A stretch of 36,413 nucleotides of DNA from an uncultured Gammaproteobacteria bacterium. Its GTDB lineage: Bacteria > Pseudomonadota > Gammaproteobacteria > Enterobacterales > Psychrobiaceae. The position numbers were made by a program, and so were the translations under genes. The notes beneath the pieces were generated by a model. The model worked only from the letters and a program-made list of their open reading frames with translations. It searched no databases and was not told the DNA's origin. Below, piece after piece: positions 16,285-24,575 of this stretch. The stretch is taken from the NCBI GenBank assembly GCA_937139475.1, contig CAKZQF010000238.1:1-36413 (forward strand), written 5' to 3'. The first letter of the stretch is position 1. Each line of letters opens with the position of its first letter.

Positions 16285-18084
16285 ATGACCTCCCCGCAAC
16301 AAGCCCTGAGCCAAGTTTTCGGCTATAGCGAGTTCAGAGCGGGACAACTCGATATAATTAACAGCGCAATGAGTGGCAATGACTGCTTGGTTATCATGCC
16401 AACTGGTGGGGGTAAGTCGTTATGTTTTCAGATCCCCGCCTTGTTGATGCCAGGGCTAACGATTGTTGTCTCGCCATTAATTTCGTTAATGAAAGATCAG
16501 GTCGATACGCTACAGGCCAATGGAATCAATGCCGCTTATCTTAACTCCAGCCAAAGTAGGCAAGAGTCGATGGCGGTACTCAATGCGATGCAATATGGTG
16601 AGATAAAGCTTATTTATGTCGCGCCAGAACGTATCATGCAGCCAAGCTTTTTAGAGCGGATACAGCAGTTACATATCTCGCTCATTGCTATCGATGAAGC
16701 ACATTGTATCTCTCAGTGGGGGCACGATTTTCGCCCTGAGTACGCTACCCTTGGGCAAATAAAATCAGTCTTACCGCATCCGCCCATCATGGCGCTAACC
16801 GCAACGGCAGATGATGCCACACGCCAGGAAATTGCGAGTCGTCTCAATCTAAATAACCCGTTTTATCACCAGGCAAGCTTTGATCGGCCCAACATCCGCT
16901 ATACCTTGTATGAGAAGTTTAAGCCCTTTACCCAGTTGTTACAGTATCTAAAAACACAGGATGATAATTCAGGCATTATTTATTGCACCACACGTAAACA
17001 AGTGGAAGAGATTGCTGTAAAACTACAGCAGCAAAATTTCAGCGTGCTGGCTTATCATGGTGGCATGGAGCACAGCGAGCGCATGAGTGTGCAAGAGAGC
17101 TTTATTCGTGGCGATACCGATATAGTGGTAGCAACGGTGGCCTTTGGCATGGGAATCGACAAACCGGATGTACGCTTTGTTATCCATTACAATATCCCCA
17201 AGAATATTGAATCTTACTATCAGGAAACTGGCCGTGCAGGTCGTGATGGCATGAATGCCGAGGCGGTGATGTTATATGATCCAGCTGATATCGGTAGGGT
17301 ACGCTTTCTTATCGAGCAAGGTAATAATCAGGCGCAACAGCAAGTTGAGCACCAAAAGCTCAATGCCATGTCAGCGTTTGCTGAGGCTCAAACCTGCCGC
17401 CGCCGCGTATTACTTCATTACTTTGGCGAATATGGCGCGCCAAAATGTGGTAACTGCGATATTTGTCTCGATCCCCCCAAGCATTTTGACGGTACAGTTG
17501 CAGCCCAAAAAGCACTTTCTTGTGTCTATCGCCTAAAGCAAAGTTTTGGTGTCGGCTATGTTATTGATGTATTGCGCGGCTCTAAAAATCAACGGGTATT
17601 GGAATATGGCCACGATAAGCTGAGTACTTATGGCATTGGCGTTGAGCATAGCAGTGAATACTGGCTCAGTATCTTTCGCCAACTCATTCACTTAGGCTAT
17701 CTCAGACAAGATATCACCCGTAGCTCAATTTTAGTGCTAAACCCTGATGCTCGCGCCGCGCTAAAAGGTGAAAACGTTATTGAGCTTGCGGTACCAAGAC
17801 TTCAGGCAATAACAAAGAGTTCAGCTAGCGGTCGCTCGCGTAAAGATGACTACGATTATGACGAAGTGCTCTTTGCCAAATTGCGCAAGCTGCGTAAAAA
17901 GATTGCAGATGAACAGTCCGTGCCACCCTATGTGGTATTTAATGATGCAAGTCTTGCGGAAATGGCCGAGCAACAGCCACAAACACCGTTTGAATTACTG
18001 AGAATTAACGGTGTTGGAGAACGGAAATTAGAAAAATTTGGCGAAGCGTTTTTAGATGTTATTCGCAGCTATCAGTTTCATTAA
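16285..18084 (+). CDS. recQ: ATP-dependent DNA helicase RecQ
   Basis: 599 residues from the ATG at 16285; GTG 16264 (606 aa) and ATG 16189 (631 aa) are alternative in-frame starts. None has a strong Shine-Dalgarno; the two shorter forms fit the family, whose conserved FGYSEFR begins about 10-20 residues in. Walker A is MPTGGGKS, the DEAH box lies in AIDEAHCISQWGHDFRPEY, and motif VI is YQETGRAGRDG. The zinc site is CRRRVLLHYFGE...CGNCDIC, then the winged helix (RQLIHLGYL) and a C-terminal HRDC domain (about 520-599, including PYVVFNDASLAEM). RecQ unwinds DNA in RecF-pathway repair. Confidence 0.97.
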   Translation: MTSPQQALSQVFGYSEFRAGQLDIINSAMSGNDCLVIMPTGGGKSLCFQIPALLMPGLTIVVSPLISLMKDQVDTLQANGINAAYLNSSQSRQESMAVLNAMQYGEIKLIYVAPERIMQPSFLERIQQLHISLIAIDEAHCISQWGHDFRPEYATLGQIKSVLPHPPIMALTATADDATRQEIASRLNLNNPFYHQASFDRPNIRYTLYEKFKPFTQLLQYLKTQDDNSGIIYCTTRKQVEEIAVKLQQQNFSVLAYHGGMEHSERMSVQESFIRGDTDIVVATVAFGMGIDKPDVRFVIHYNIPKNIESYYQETGRAGRDGMNAEAVMLYDPADIGRVRFLIEQGNNQAQQQVEHQKLNAMSAFAEAQTCRRRVLLHYFGEYGAPKCGNCDICLDPPKHFDGTVAAQKALSCVYRLKQSFGVGYVIDVLRGSKNQRVLEYGHDKLSTYGIGVEHSSEYWLSIFRQLIHLGYLRQDITRSSILVLNPDARAALKGENVIELAVPRLQAITKSSASGRSRKDDYDYDEVLFAKLRKLRKKIADEQSVPPYVVFNDASLAEMAEQQPQTPFELLRINGVGERKLEKFGEAFLDVIRSYQFH

Positions 18085-18090
18085 CGATAC

Positions 18091-18384
18091 TTAATTTCGT
18101 GCCAGCACATCGGCACGAATAACCGATGTTTCAACCACCAATTCACTTAATAATTTACGGCTAGACAAATAGTGATCTGTTAGCTTGTGCGTTGCCAGTG
18201 CCGCTTTGTCTGTATAAATTTCATAAAGATAAAATGTATCCTGCTCTTCTTGCGCTTCTATAATATCAAACACATGACAGTCTTCTTCGTTGGCTACCGA
18301 GGCTTTTGCATTAGGCAGCATCGCTTCTAAATACGCCTCTCTTGTGCCTGGCTTAACTACGTTTTTAACAATAATACAGTACAT
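18091..18384 (-). CDS. Small ABM-fold protein (putative quinol/heme-type monooxygenase family)
   Basis: 97 residues from the ATG at 18384, which has GAGG about 7 nt upstream on the minus strand; the frame is open further upstream but without a good start. It opens MYCIIVKNVVKPGTREAYLEAM and contains CHVFDIIEAQEEQDTFYLYEIYTDKAALATH, typical of the YgiN/LsrG-like ABM superfamily. Such proteins act on quinols, autoinducer-2 derivatives or heme, or have no known substrate; I cannot choose. It ends 6 bp from the convergent recQ stop, and its start is about 90 bp from the divergent VOC gene. Confidence 0.8.
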   Translation of the reverse strand: MYCIIVKNVVKPGTREAYLEAMLPNAKASVANEEDCHVFDIIEAQEEQDTFYLYEIYTDKAALATHKLTDHYLSSRKLLSELVVETSVIRADVLARN

Positions 18385-18476
18385 TTTATCCTCACCTTTT
18401 ACTTGGCAAACCCGATATAGACAGTTACCATAACAAAAACCTGACACTAATGACAAGTTTGTATCTGGAGATAATG

Positions 18477-18881
18477 ATGACAAGACCACCAGCATTTAAT
18501 GGCTTACGCCACCTAGCTCTAAAAGTGCCTAACTTAGAAGCGTGTGAAAAATTCTATCGGGAAATTATTGGTATGGAAATTCTCAATCGCGCCAGTGACA
18601 ACTTGGTTTATTTAACGCTAGGCAACGATAACCTGTCATTAGGTAGACAGTTGACTGACGAACCAACCGGACATACTTACTACGACCATTTTGGCTTTGT
18701 CGTTGATACAAAAGAACAGTTACAGCAATGGTTCGAATTTATGGTTGAGCAAGGCGTAAATGTCTTAGATAAACCACATGATCATCGTGACGGTGCACGT
18801 AGCTTTCACTGCACCGATCCTGCAGGCAATGTGATTCAGCCAATTTATCATCCAGCTATTTCAGGACAAAAATTTAGCTGA
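18477..18881 (+). CDS. VOC-family (glyoxalase/dioxygenase fold) protein
   Basis: 134 residues from the second of two adjacent ATGs (18474, 18477); GGAG ends 6 nt before the latter. The paired beta-alpha-beta-beta-beta modules are clear: LRHLALKVPNLEACEKFYREIIGMEIL in the first, YDHFGFVVDTKEQLQQWFEFM and the metal-ligand-like FHCTDPAGNVIQPIYHP in the second. Candidate metal residues are His12, His69-area and Glu/Gln positions, but the final ligand position appears as Gln in VIQPIY rather than Glu. Function (lyase, dioxygenase or resistance protein) cannot be assigned. A terminator shared with tdh follows. Confidence 0.82.
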   Translation: MTRPPAFNGLRHLALKVPNLEACEKFYREIIGMEILNRASDNLVYLTLGNDNLSLGRQLTDEPTGHTYYDHFGFVVDTKEQLQQWFEFMVEQGVNVLDKPHDHRDGARSFHCTDPAGNVIQPIYHPAISGQKFS

Positions 18882-18900
18882 GTTAAATTTAAGAGATTGA

Positions 18901-18929
18901 AAAAGGCGATTACACAACAATCGCCTTTT
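18901..18929. terminator. Bidirectional terminator between the VOC gene and kbl-tdh
   Basis: Perfect 11-bp stem AAAAGGCGATT / AATCGCCTTTT with a 7-nt loop, positioned between two convergent stops. Confidence 0.9.
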
Positions 18930-18945
18930 GATTCCACAAGATGGG

Positions 18946-19971
18946 TTAATCCCAGTTAAGGATAACTTTCCCTGACTCGCCAGAGCCCATGGTGTCGAAT
19001 CCTTGTTGAAAGTCATCGATATCAAAGTGATGGGTAATGATTGGAGAAATATCTAATCCTGACTGAATCAGACTTGCCATCTTGTACCAAGTCTCGAACA
19101 TTTCACGGCCATAAATGCCTTTAATGACCAGACCCTTAAAGATAACTTTATCCCAATCAATAGACATATCTGATGGTGGAATACCCAGCAGCGCAATGCG
19201 ACCGCCGTGATTCATATTATCTAGCATACTTTCAAATGCCGATGGCACACCAGACATTTCCATACCAACGTCAAAGCCTTCCGTCATGCCTAACTCTTGC
19301 ATCACATCTTCAACTTTTGTTTCCGCTACATTAACTGCGCGGGTTGCGCCCATTTTTTCAGCCAAAGCAAGACGGTATGGGTTAACATCGGTGATCACCA
19401 CGTGACGCGCACCAACGTGGCGACAAATGGCTGCTGCCATTATGCCAATAGGACCGGCGCCTGTTATCAATACATCTTCACCAACCAAATCAAATGACAA
19501 TGCGGTATGAACAGCATTTCCAAATGGGTCAAATACTGCCGCTAAATCATCAGAGATATCATCTGGTAATTTAAAAGCGTTAAATGCTGGGATCACTAAG
19601 TACTCTGCAAAAGAGCCTTGACGGTTCACGCCAACACCTGTGGTATTACGGCATAAGTGAGTGCGGCCGCCTCGACAGTTACGACAATGACCACAAGTAA
19701 TGTGTCCTTCACCAGATACGCGATCGCCAAGTTCAAAGCCTTTCACTTCCTGGCCTATGCCAACAACTTCACCAACATACTCATGACCGACAATCATCGG
19801 CACAGGAATAGTGCGCTGTGACCACTCATCCCAGTTATAGATATGCATATCAGTACCACAAATTGCGGTTTTGCGAATCTTAATTAGCAAATCATTGTGA
19901 CCCATTTGCGGCTCTGGGGCGTTAACCATCCAGATACCCTTTTCAGCCTTTGCTTTACTTAACGCCTTCAT
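18946..19971 (-). CDS. tdh: L-threonine 3-dehydrogenase
   Basis: 341 residues, identical in length to E. coli Tdh. Zinc-dependent medium-chain dehydrogenase that oxidises threonine to 2-amino-3-ketobutyrate with NAD+. Catalytic zinc ligands are C38 (AICGTD), H63 and E64 (VGHEY). The structural zinc cysteines are C93, C96, C99 and C107 (ITCGHCRNCRGGRTHLC). The Rossmann motif is GAGPIG near 170. The start is a single base after the kbl stop, so translation is coupled. Its unstable product passes to Kbl, giving glycine and acetyl-CoA. Confidence 0.98.
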   Translation of the reverse strand: MKALSKAKAEKGIWMVNAPEPQMGHNDLLIKIRKTAICGTDMHIYNWDEWSQRTIPVPMIVGHEYVGEVVGIGQEVKGFELGDRVSGEGHITCGHCRNCRGGRTHLCRNTTGVGVNRQGSFAEYLVIPAFNAFKLPDDISDDLAAVFDPFGNAVHTALSFDLVGEDVLITGAGPIGIMAAAICRHVGARHVVITDVNPYRLALAEKMGATRAVNVAETKVEDVMQELGMTEGFDVGMEMSGVPSAFESMLDNMNHGGRIALLGIPPSDMSIDWDKVIFKGLVIKGIYGREMFETWYKMASLIQSGLDISPIITHHFDIDDFQQGFDTMGSGESGKVILNWD

Positions 19972-19972
19972 G

Positions 19973-21163
19973 CTAAATAACCTCTAGCTCTTTACCAATT
20001 TCGATAAACGCAGCAATTGCACGATCTAGCTGCTCTTTGGTATGTGCCGCAGACATTTGGGTACGGATGCGCGCCTGCCCTTTTGGCACAACCGGGAACG
20101 AGAAACCAATGACATAGATGCCTTTAGCCAGTAGCTTATCAGCCATGGTTGAGGCTAATTTGGCATCGCCAAGCATCACTGGCACAATCGCGTGGTCAGC
20201 ACCTGCCATGGTAAATCCTGCCGCACTCATTTGCTCTCGGAAATATTGAGCGTTCTCTTTCACTTTGACACGTAAGTCTTGACCATCTTTAAGCATCTCT
20301 AATACTTCAATAGAGGCCGAAACGATCGCTGGCGCAAGTGAATTTGAAAATAAGTAAGGGCGAGAGCGCTGACGTAACCATTCAACCACTTCCTTACTTG
20401 CCGAAGTGAAACCACCTGATGCGCCGCCCAATGCTTTACCTAACGTACCTGTAATAATGTCGACACGATCCATCACATTGCAATGCTCATGTGTGCCACG
20501 GCCTTCTTCGCCAACAAAGCCCACGGCATGAGAATCATCAACCATTACCATCGCATCGTATTTGTCCGCTAAATCACAAACCCCTTCAAGGTTTGCGATA
20601 ACACCGTCCATTGAAAATACACCATCGGTAGCAATTAGTTTAAAGCGCGCGCCTGCTTCATTGGCAGCTATAAGCTGCTCTTCTAAAGCTGCCATGTCGT
20701 TGTTTGCGTAGCGGTAACGTTTTGCTTTACATAAACGCACACCATCAATAATTGACGCATGGTTTAGTGCATCAGAGATAATCGCATCTTCCGGACCTAA
20801 TAAGGTTTCAAATAAACCAGCGTTAGCGTCAAAACAAGAAGAGTACAGAATAGTATCTTCCATCCCCAAAAATTCGCTTAAGCTACTTTCCAATTGCTTG
20901 TGAATATCTTGTGTGCCACAAATAAAGCGTACCGAGGCCATGCCAAAGCCATTATCATCAAGCCCTGCCTTTGCAGCTTCAATTAATCTTGGGTGATTCG
21001 CTAAGCCTAAATAGTTATTAGCGCAAAAGTTAATAACTTCGCCTTCAGATACACTGATCCCAGCTTGCTGAGGAGAAAGCAATTGACGCTCATGTTTATA
21101 CAAGCCATCGTTTTTCACTTGATCAATTTGTTGTTGGATGAAATCTGTAAATGCTTCTGACAT
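19973..21163 (-). CDS. kbl: 2-amino-3-ketobutyrate CoA ligase (glycine C-acetyltransferase)
   Basis: 396 residues from the ATG at 21163, preceded by a perfect AGGAGG; a five-codon upstream extension is rejected (E. coli Kbl has 398). PLP enzyme of the alpha-oxoamine synthase family: DDSHAVGFVGEEGRGT near 209-224 and the PLP lysine K243 in TGTLGKALGGASGG. It cleaves 2-amino-3-ketobutyrate with CoA into glycine and acetyl-CoA. kbl-tdh is the first unit of threonine catabolism and in E. coli also lies next to LPS core genes, as here. Confidence 0.98.
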   Translation of the reverse strand: MSEAFTDFIQQQIDQVKNDGLYKHERQLLSPQQAGISVSEGEVINFCANNYLGLANHPRLIEAAKAGLDDNGFGMASVRFICGTQDIHKQLESSLSEFLGMEDTILYSSCFDANAGLFETLLGPEDAIISDALNHASIIDGVRLCKAKRYRYANNDMAALEEQLIAANEAGARFKLIATDGVFSMDGVIANLEGVCDLADKYDAMVMVDDSHAVGFVGEEGRGTHEHCNVMDRVDIITGTLGKALGGASGGFTSASKEVVEWLRQRSRPYLFSNSLAPAIVSASIEVLEMLKDGQDLRVKVKENAQYFREQMSAAGFTMAGADHAIVPVMLGDAKLASTMADKLLAKGIYVIGFSFPVVPKGQARIRTQMSAAHTKEQLDRAIAAFIEIGKELEVI

Positions 21164-21381
21164 GAAGCCTCCTAGCAATTATTGGCGTGGCAATAGTTGA
21201 ACAATTAACGTACAAATACTGCAGAGTAATAGTGCTAGTTTAGACTTAATCGGCCATCAAATCAGTAGTTGAAGCGCCAATAATGACCAATATTAGATTA
21301 TTTCATGGTAAAGATTTTATTACAGCAATAAACCACTGTAATTTAGACACTTTGCAACAAAGTGCCTAAGTTATGATTAGT

Positions 21382-22044
21382 TTAGCTAATGCCAGATTCG
21401 TTAAGAACGCCTTCATCAAGCATTTTAATATAGTCCTTTTCAAGTTCATTTACGTATTCCAAGCCGCTTGGGGTTAAATAACCTTTAAAGATACCGATAA
21501 CTTTTAGTACGCCTTGTGAGATCGTAGCGCGCGTAATTTCCTGCTGAGTTTGGGTATGCTGGTAGCTGATCCAAAAAGTAACGACTAGCTTTAATGTGTG
21601 GGCCAAATCCTCAACCATATCGTCGTCTAGCGTAATAAACCCTTGCGCCCTTATCTCATGCAATATAGCAATAATACGGCTATATAAGCGCTTTTGAGCA
21701 ACCAAGTAACGTTGATGTAACTCATCATCTCGCGCCAGAATATCCGGCAAATTGGCGTAAAAGAATCTGAATTGCCACATTGAGTAGAATATGCGATCGA
21801 GATAGAACATCATTTCATCCATGCCTTTGGAGTCATCTTCCTGAGGCTGAAACATCTGATCTAAGTTTTTTTCATAAAGCTTGTAAATAGAACGAATAAT
21901 GTCGTCTTTGTTGCTGTAGTGGTAATAAAGATTGCCCGGGCTAATACCAATATGCGCAGCAATATGGTTGGTGGTTACATTTCGCTCGCCCTGCAGGTTA
22001 AATAGTTCAATACTGCCCTGTATTATTTTGTCTTTTGTTTTCAT
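21382..22044 (-). CDS. TetR-type transcriptional regulator
   Basis: 220 residues from the ATG at 22044; a TTG one codon upstream is in frame. The N-terminal helix-turn-helix is typical: KIIQGSIELFNLQGERNVTTNHIAAHIGISPGNLYYHYSNKDDII (residues 6-50). The longer C-terminal domain (about 60-220) is helical and holds a ligand and dimer interface that I do not recognise. It is divergent to waaA with about 115 bp between the starts, and downstream lies kbl-tdh on the same strand after a 218-bp gap. Regulation of its own promoter or of waaA is possible, but no clear palindrome proves it. Confidence 0.88.
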   Translation of the reverse strand: MKTKDKIIQGSIELFNLQGERNVTTNHIAAHIGISPGNLYYHYSNKDDIIRSIYKLYEKNLDQMFQPQEDDSKGMDEMMFYLDRIFYSMWQFRFFYANLPDILARDDELHQRYLVAQKRLYSRIIAILHEIRAQGFITLDDDMVEDLAHTLKLVVTFWISYQHTQTQQEITRATISQGVLKVIGIFKGYLTPSGLEYVNELEKDYIKMLDEGVLNESGIS

Positions 22045-22159
22045 CAATCTTGTTCACTATCTTGTTATAATTATTAGAATATCGCTGAAATCTTTATATT
22101 TCATAAAAACAACGTATTATCTGATCAATGTAACCTGTAAGCCGAGACATAGCAAAATA

Positions 22160-23428
22160 ATGAATAGATTTTTATATACCATCATCTTATATCTTGCTAC
22201 CCCATTAATTTTACTTTACTTGGCCTACCGTGCACTTAAAAGTAGCGATTACCGTGGCAGAATCGGCGAGCGCTTTGGTTTCAAGAAAATACGGCCAACT
22301 AAACCGGTAATTTTGGTGCATTCAGTATCTGTTGGCGAAACCATAGCTGCGACCCCGCTAATTAATCAATTAATTAGTAATTACCCGAACCATCATATAC
22401 TTGTCACCACCAGCACACCAACAGGTAGCGCGACGGTAAACAAAAATTTTGGCGATCGAGTGTTGCATTGTTACCTACCAATTGATTTGCCCGGAGCGGT
22501 CAAACGTTTTATCGATGAGGTGAATCCTGAGGTTTGTATCATCATGGAAACAGAGCTTTGGCCAAACCTCGTTGATCAACTGCATAAACGTAACATTCCG
22601 ACATTACTCGCTAATGCTCGCATGTCTGAAAAGTCTGCAACGGGCTATCAAAAGAAAGCGGCGCCGCTAATGCGTGAAATGCTCAGCAAGCTAACCCAGG
22701 TTTCGGCCCAGTTTACCAGTGACGGAGAGCGATTCTGTCGGCTCGGATTGGCTGAAGATAAACTGGAAATTAGTGGCAGTATCAAATTTGAATTAAACAT
22801 AAGTGAAGACTTACTGGCCAAGCAGCAACACCTAAAACAACAGTGGGCCGAAAACCGCCCGGTATGGGTTGCTGGCAGTACTCACCCAGTAGAGAATGAG
22901 CAAATTTTACAGTGTCACAAAACACTACTAGCAGAGTTTCCAGATCTGTTACTTGTTATTGCCCCCAGACACCCCGAACGATTTAATGATGTCGCTAAAT
23001 TATGCCAGCAACAAGACTTCACTTTTGTCCGTCGCAGCGAGGGTATTGCCCCTCAAGCCAACACGCAAATCGTGCTAGGCGATACCATGGGGGAGTTGCT
23101 ATTAATGTTTGGAATAGCCGATATCAGCTATGTCGGTGGCAGTCTCATAGCGCGCGGAGGACATAATCCGCTAGAACCTGCGGCCCTTGGCAAGCCTGTA
23201 TTAACGGGGCAATCAGTGTATAACTTTAGCGATATTAGCGAGCGTTTAGTACAAGCCAACGCGATGAGACAGGTGAGTAGCGCAGACGAACTCGCTAATG
23301 TTATTAGCTCATTATTACGTGATAGCACCTCACGCGCCGAGATGGGCAACAACGCCAAGCAGCTGGTCAATGCCAATCAAGGCACTTTGCAGCGCTTGAT
23401 GGCATGGGTTGAGCAGCAAATAAATTAA
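22160..23428 (+). CDS. waaA: Kdo transferase (3-deoxy-D-manno-octulosonic acid transferase)
   Basis: 422 residues from the ATG at 22160; the frame is open further upstream within the regulator gene, but the family's N-terminus fits here (E. coli WaaA 425). The N-terminal hydrophobic anchor (about 2-22) precedes RGRIGERFGF and the GT30 motifs HSVSVGETIAA, TTSTPTGS and METELWPNL. The C-terminal lobe has APRHPERF, VLGDTMGELLLMFGIAD and VGGSLIARGGHNPLEPAALG. It transfers Kdo to lipid IVA on the inner membrane's cytoplasmic face. With kdkA next door, it may add a single Kdo, as in Haemophilus; that is inference. Confidence 0.97.
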   Translation: MNRFLYTIILYLATPLILLYLAYRALKSSDYRGRIGERFGFKKIRPTKPVILVHSVSVGETIAATPLINQLISNYPNHHILVTTSTPTGSATVNKNFGDRVLHCYLPIDLPGAVKRFIDEVNPEVCIIMETELWPNLVDQLHKRNIPTLLANARMSEKSATGYQKKAAPLMREMLSKLTQVSAQFTSDGERFCRLGLAEDKLEISGSIKFELNISEDLLAKQQHLKQQWAENRPVWVAGSTHPVENEQILQCHKTLLAEFPDLLLVIAPRHPERFNDVAKLCQQQDFTFVRRSEGIAPQANTQIVLGDTMGELLLMFGIADISYVGGSLIARGGHNPLEPAALGKPVLTGQSVYNFSDISERLVQANAMRQVSSADELANVISSLLRDSTSRAEMGNNAKQLVNANQGTLQRLMAWVEQQIN

Positions 23429-23730
23429 GCCATAAACGACAATAGCAAAGAGACGCTAATATAAGGCGCAGCACTTAGGAAAGGCAACATCGACAGCATA
23501 ATGGTTGCCACAGGCGCTTGATGCTTTAATAGTTTATATCCACCATAAATAGCTAGCCCAGCATATGCCGGATACAAGTAGGCGGACCAAGTCATGTATT
23601 CAAATAGCAGAAATAAGCCAGTACTATCACCGGTATATGAATCGCTAAAATGATGAACAGACCAAGTCATTGGCCACGCCAGCAACACAAGGCACCAGAT
23701 GACGCTGGTCGCGTAATAATAATATTTCAA
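23425..23730 (-). CDS. Small unrecognised membrane protein downstream of kdkA
   Basis: About 101 residues from a TTG at 23730, chosen because AAGGGA lies 7 nt upstream and just 11 bp separate it from the kdkA stop; the frame is open further upstream only by overlapping kdkA. There are three hydrophobic segments: about 5-23 (SVIWCLVLLAWPM), 40-64 (FEYMTWSAYLYPAYAGLAIYGGY) and 72-100 (TIMLSMLPFLSAAPYISVSLLLSF). Short soluble stretches lie between them. The stop overlaps the convergent waaA stop by 4 bp. The tight spacing suggests cotranscription with kdkA and perhaps a role in envelope biogenesis, but I do not recognise the family. Confidence 0.6.
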   Translation of the reverse strand: MKYYYYATSVIWCLVLLAWPMTWSVHHFSDSYTGDSTGLFLLFEYMTWSAYLYPAYAGLAIYGGYKLLKHQAPVATIMLSMLPFLSAAPYISVSLLLSFMA

Positions 23731-23741
23731 GATACTTTCCC

Positions 23742-24455
23742 TTAGGCTACTTCTCGATAGCCAACCAATAGGGACTCCCAATCATTTAGGGAAAAGTGGA
23801 AGGTATCTAACTTAGCCTTTTCTTTGTTAAATGAACGCAGCAAACGATCGAGGTTATCTTGACACCATTGACCTCGCTGGTCTTTGATCTCACCGCGGTC
23901 AAAGTCGATTAATACGGGAAGGGCGTTGCCATCAAGTAAAATATTATGGGCATTAAGGTCAGCATGATAGACACACTGCTGATGAAAGGTTGCAATCATT
24001 TGGCCAATCGAGTGCCATTGCTCCTTGGCCAACGGCGCTTGCGTTAACAGAGCGACCAAATCTTTACCCCCCTGCACCATTTCCATTAATAAATCAGCTC
24101 GGTAGCTCAACCCACTAACAATCACTTGTGCTGCCACCACCCGACAGGCTGGTAGATTGCGTTGCTCCAACTCTTTTAGCAACACGTATTCTCGATACGC
24201 ACGAGTCGACTCTAGGCCAGTGAAGAGATAGCAATCATTGATCAATTTGCCAATCAAACCACCGCGATAATAATGACGCAATACCATCGGACGTTGTTGC
24301 TCACCTACAAACCAAGTGACATTACGGCCATGAGACTGGCCTAAGACTTTATCCTGTGCTTGCCAATATTGCGGACTAAACCACTGGGCTGTTATATCTA
24401 ATTCAGGCGGCGCGATAAGCCATTGATTATTTTGTTTTCTTATGTGAGATTTCAA
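23742..24455 (-). CDS. kdkA: Kdo kinase (3-deoxy-D-manno-octulosonic acid kinase)
   Basis: 237 residues, matching the KdkA family length. Kinase-like fold: catalytic loop HADLNAHNILLD (about residues 163-174) and the metal-binding DFDRGE (about 183-188), with HYYRGGLIGKLINDCYLFTGLESTRAYREYVLL in the N-lobe. It phosphorylates the first Kdo of the LPS inner core, on the cytoplasmic side of the inner membrane, which supports outer-membrane stability in species that carry one Kdo. It is convergent with waaA, separated by the small membrane protein gene, and divergent from the GT9 gene. RIO/WaaP-type kinases share the fold but have different flanking motifs. Confidence 0.93.
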   Translation of the reverse strand: MKSHIRKQNNQWLIAPPELDITAQWFSPQYWQAQDKVLGQSHGRNVTWFVGEQQRPMVLRHYYRGGLIGKLINDCYLFTGLESTRAYREYVLLKELEQRNLPACRVVAAQVIVSGLSYRADLLMEMVQGGKDLVALLTQAPLAKEQWHSIGQMIATFHQQCVYHADLNAHNILLDGNALPVLIDFDRGEIKDQRGQWCQDNLDRLLRSFNKEKAKLDTFHFSLNDWESLLVGYREVA

Positions 24456-24575
24456 TCAAATAGCCCTTTGCAGCTTATTGGTGTTTATAGCAGCTAATTC
24501 TAGCATTGCTATCGATGTAAATGCAGCTTTCATGATAAACTCAGCGGCAACTATTTAAGACTAAGAACTCACAAC

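Noticed and set aside
21348..21364. Stem CACTTTG/CAAAGTG after the TetR gene as terminator
   Set aside because: Three-base loop, no T run and no GC-rich core on the relevant strand; too weak.
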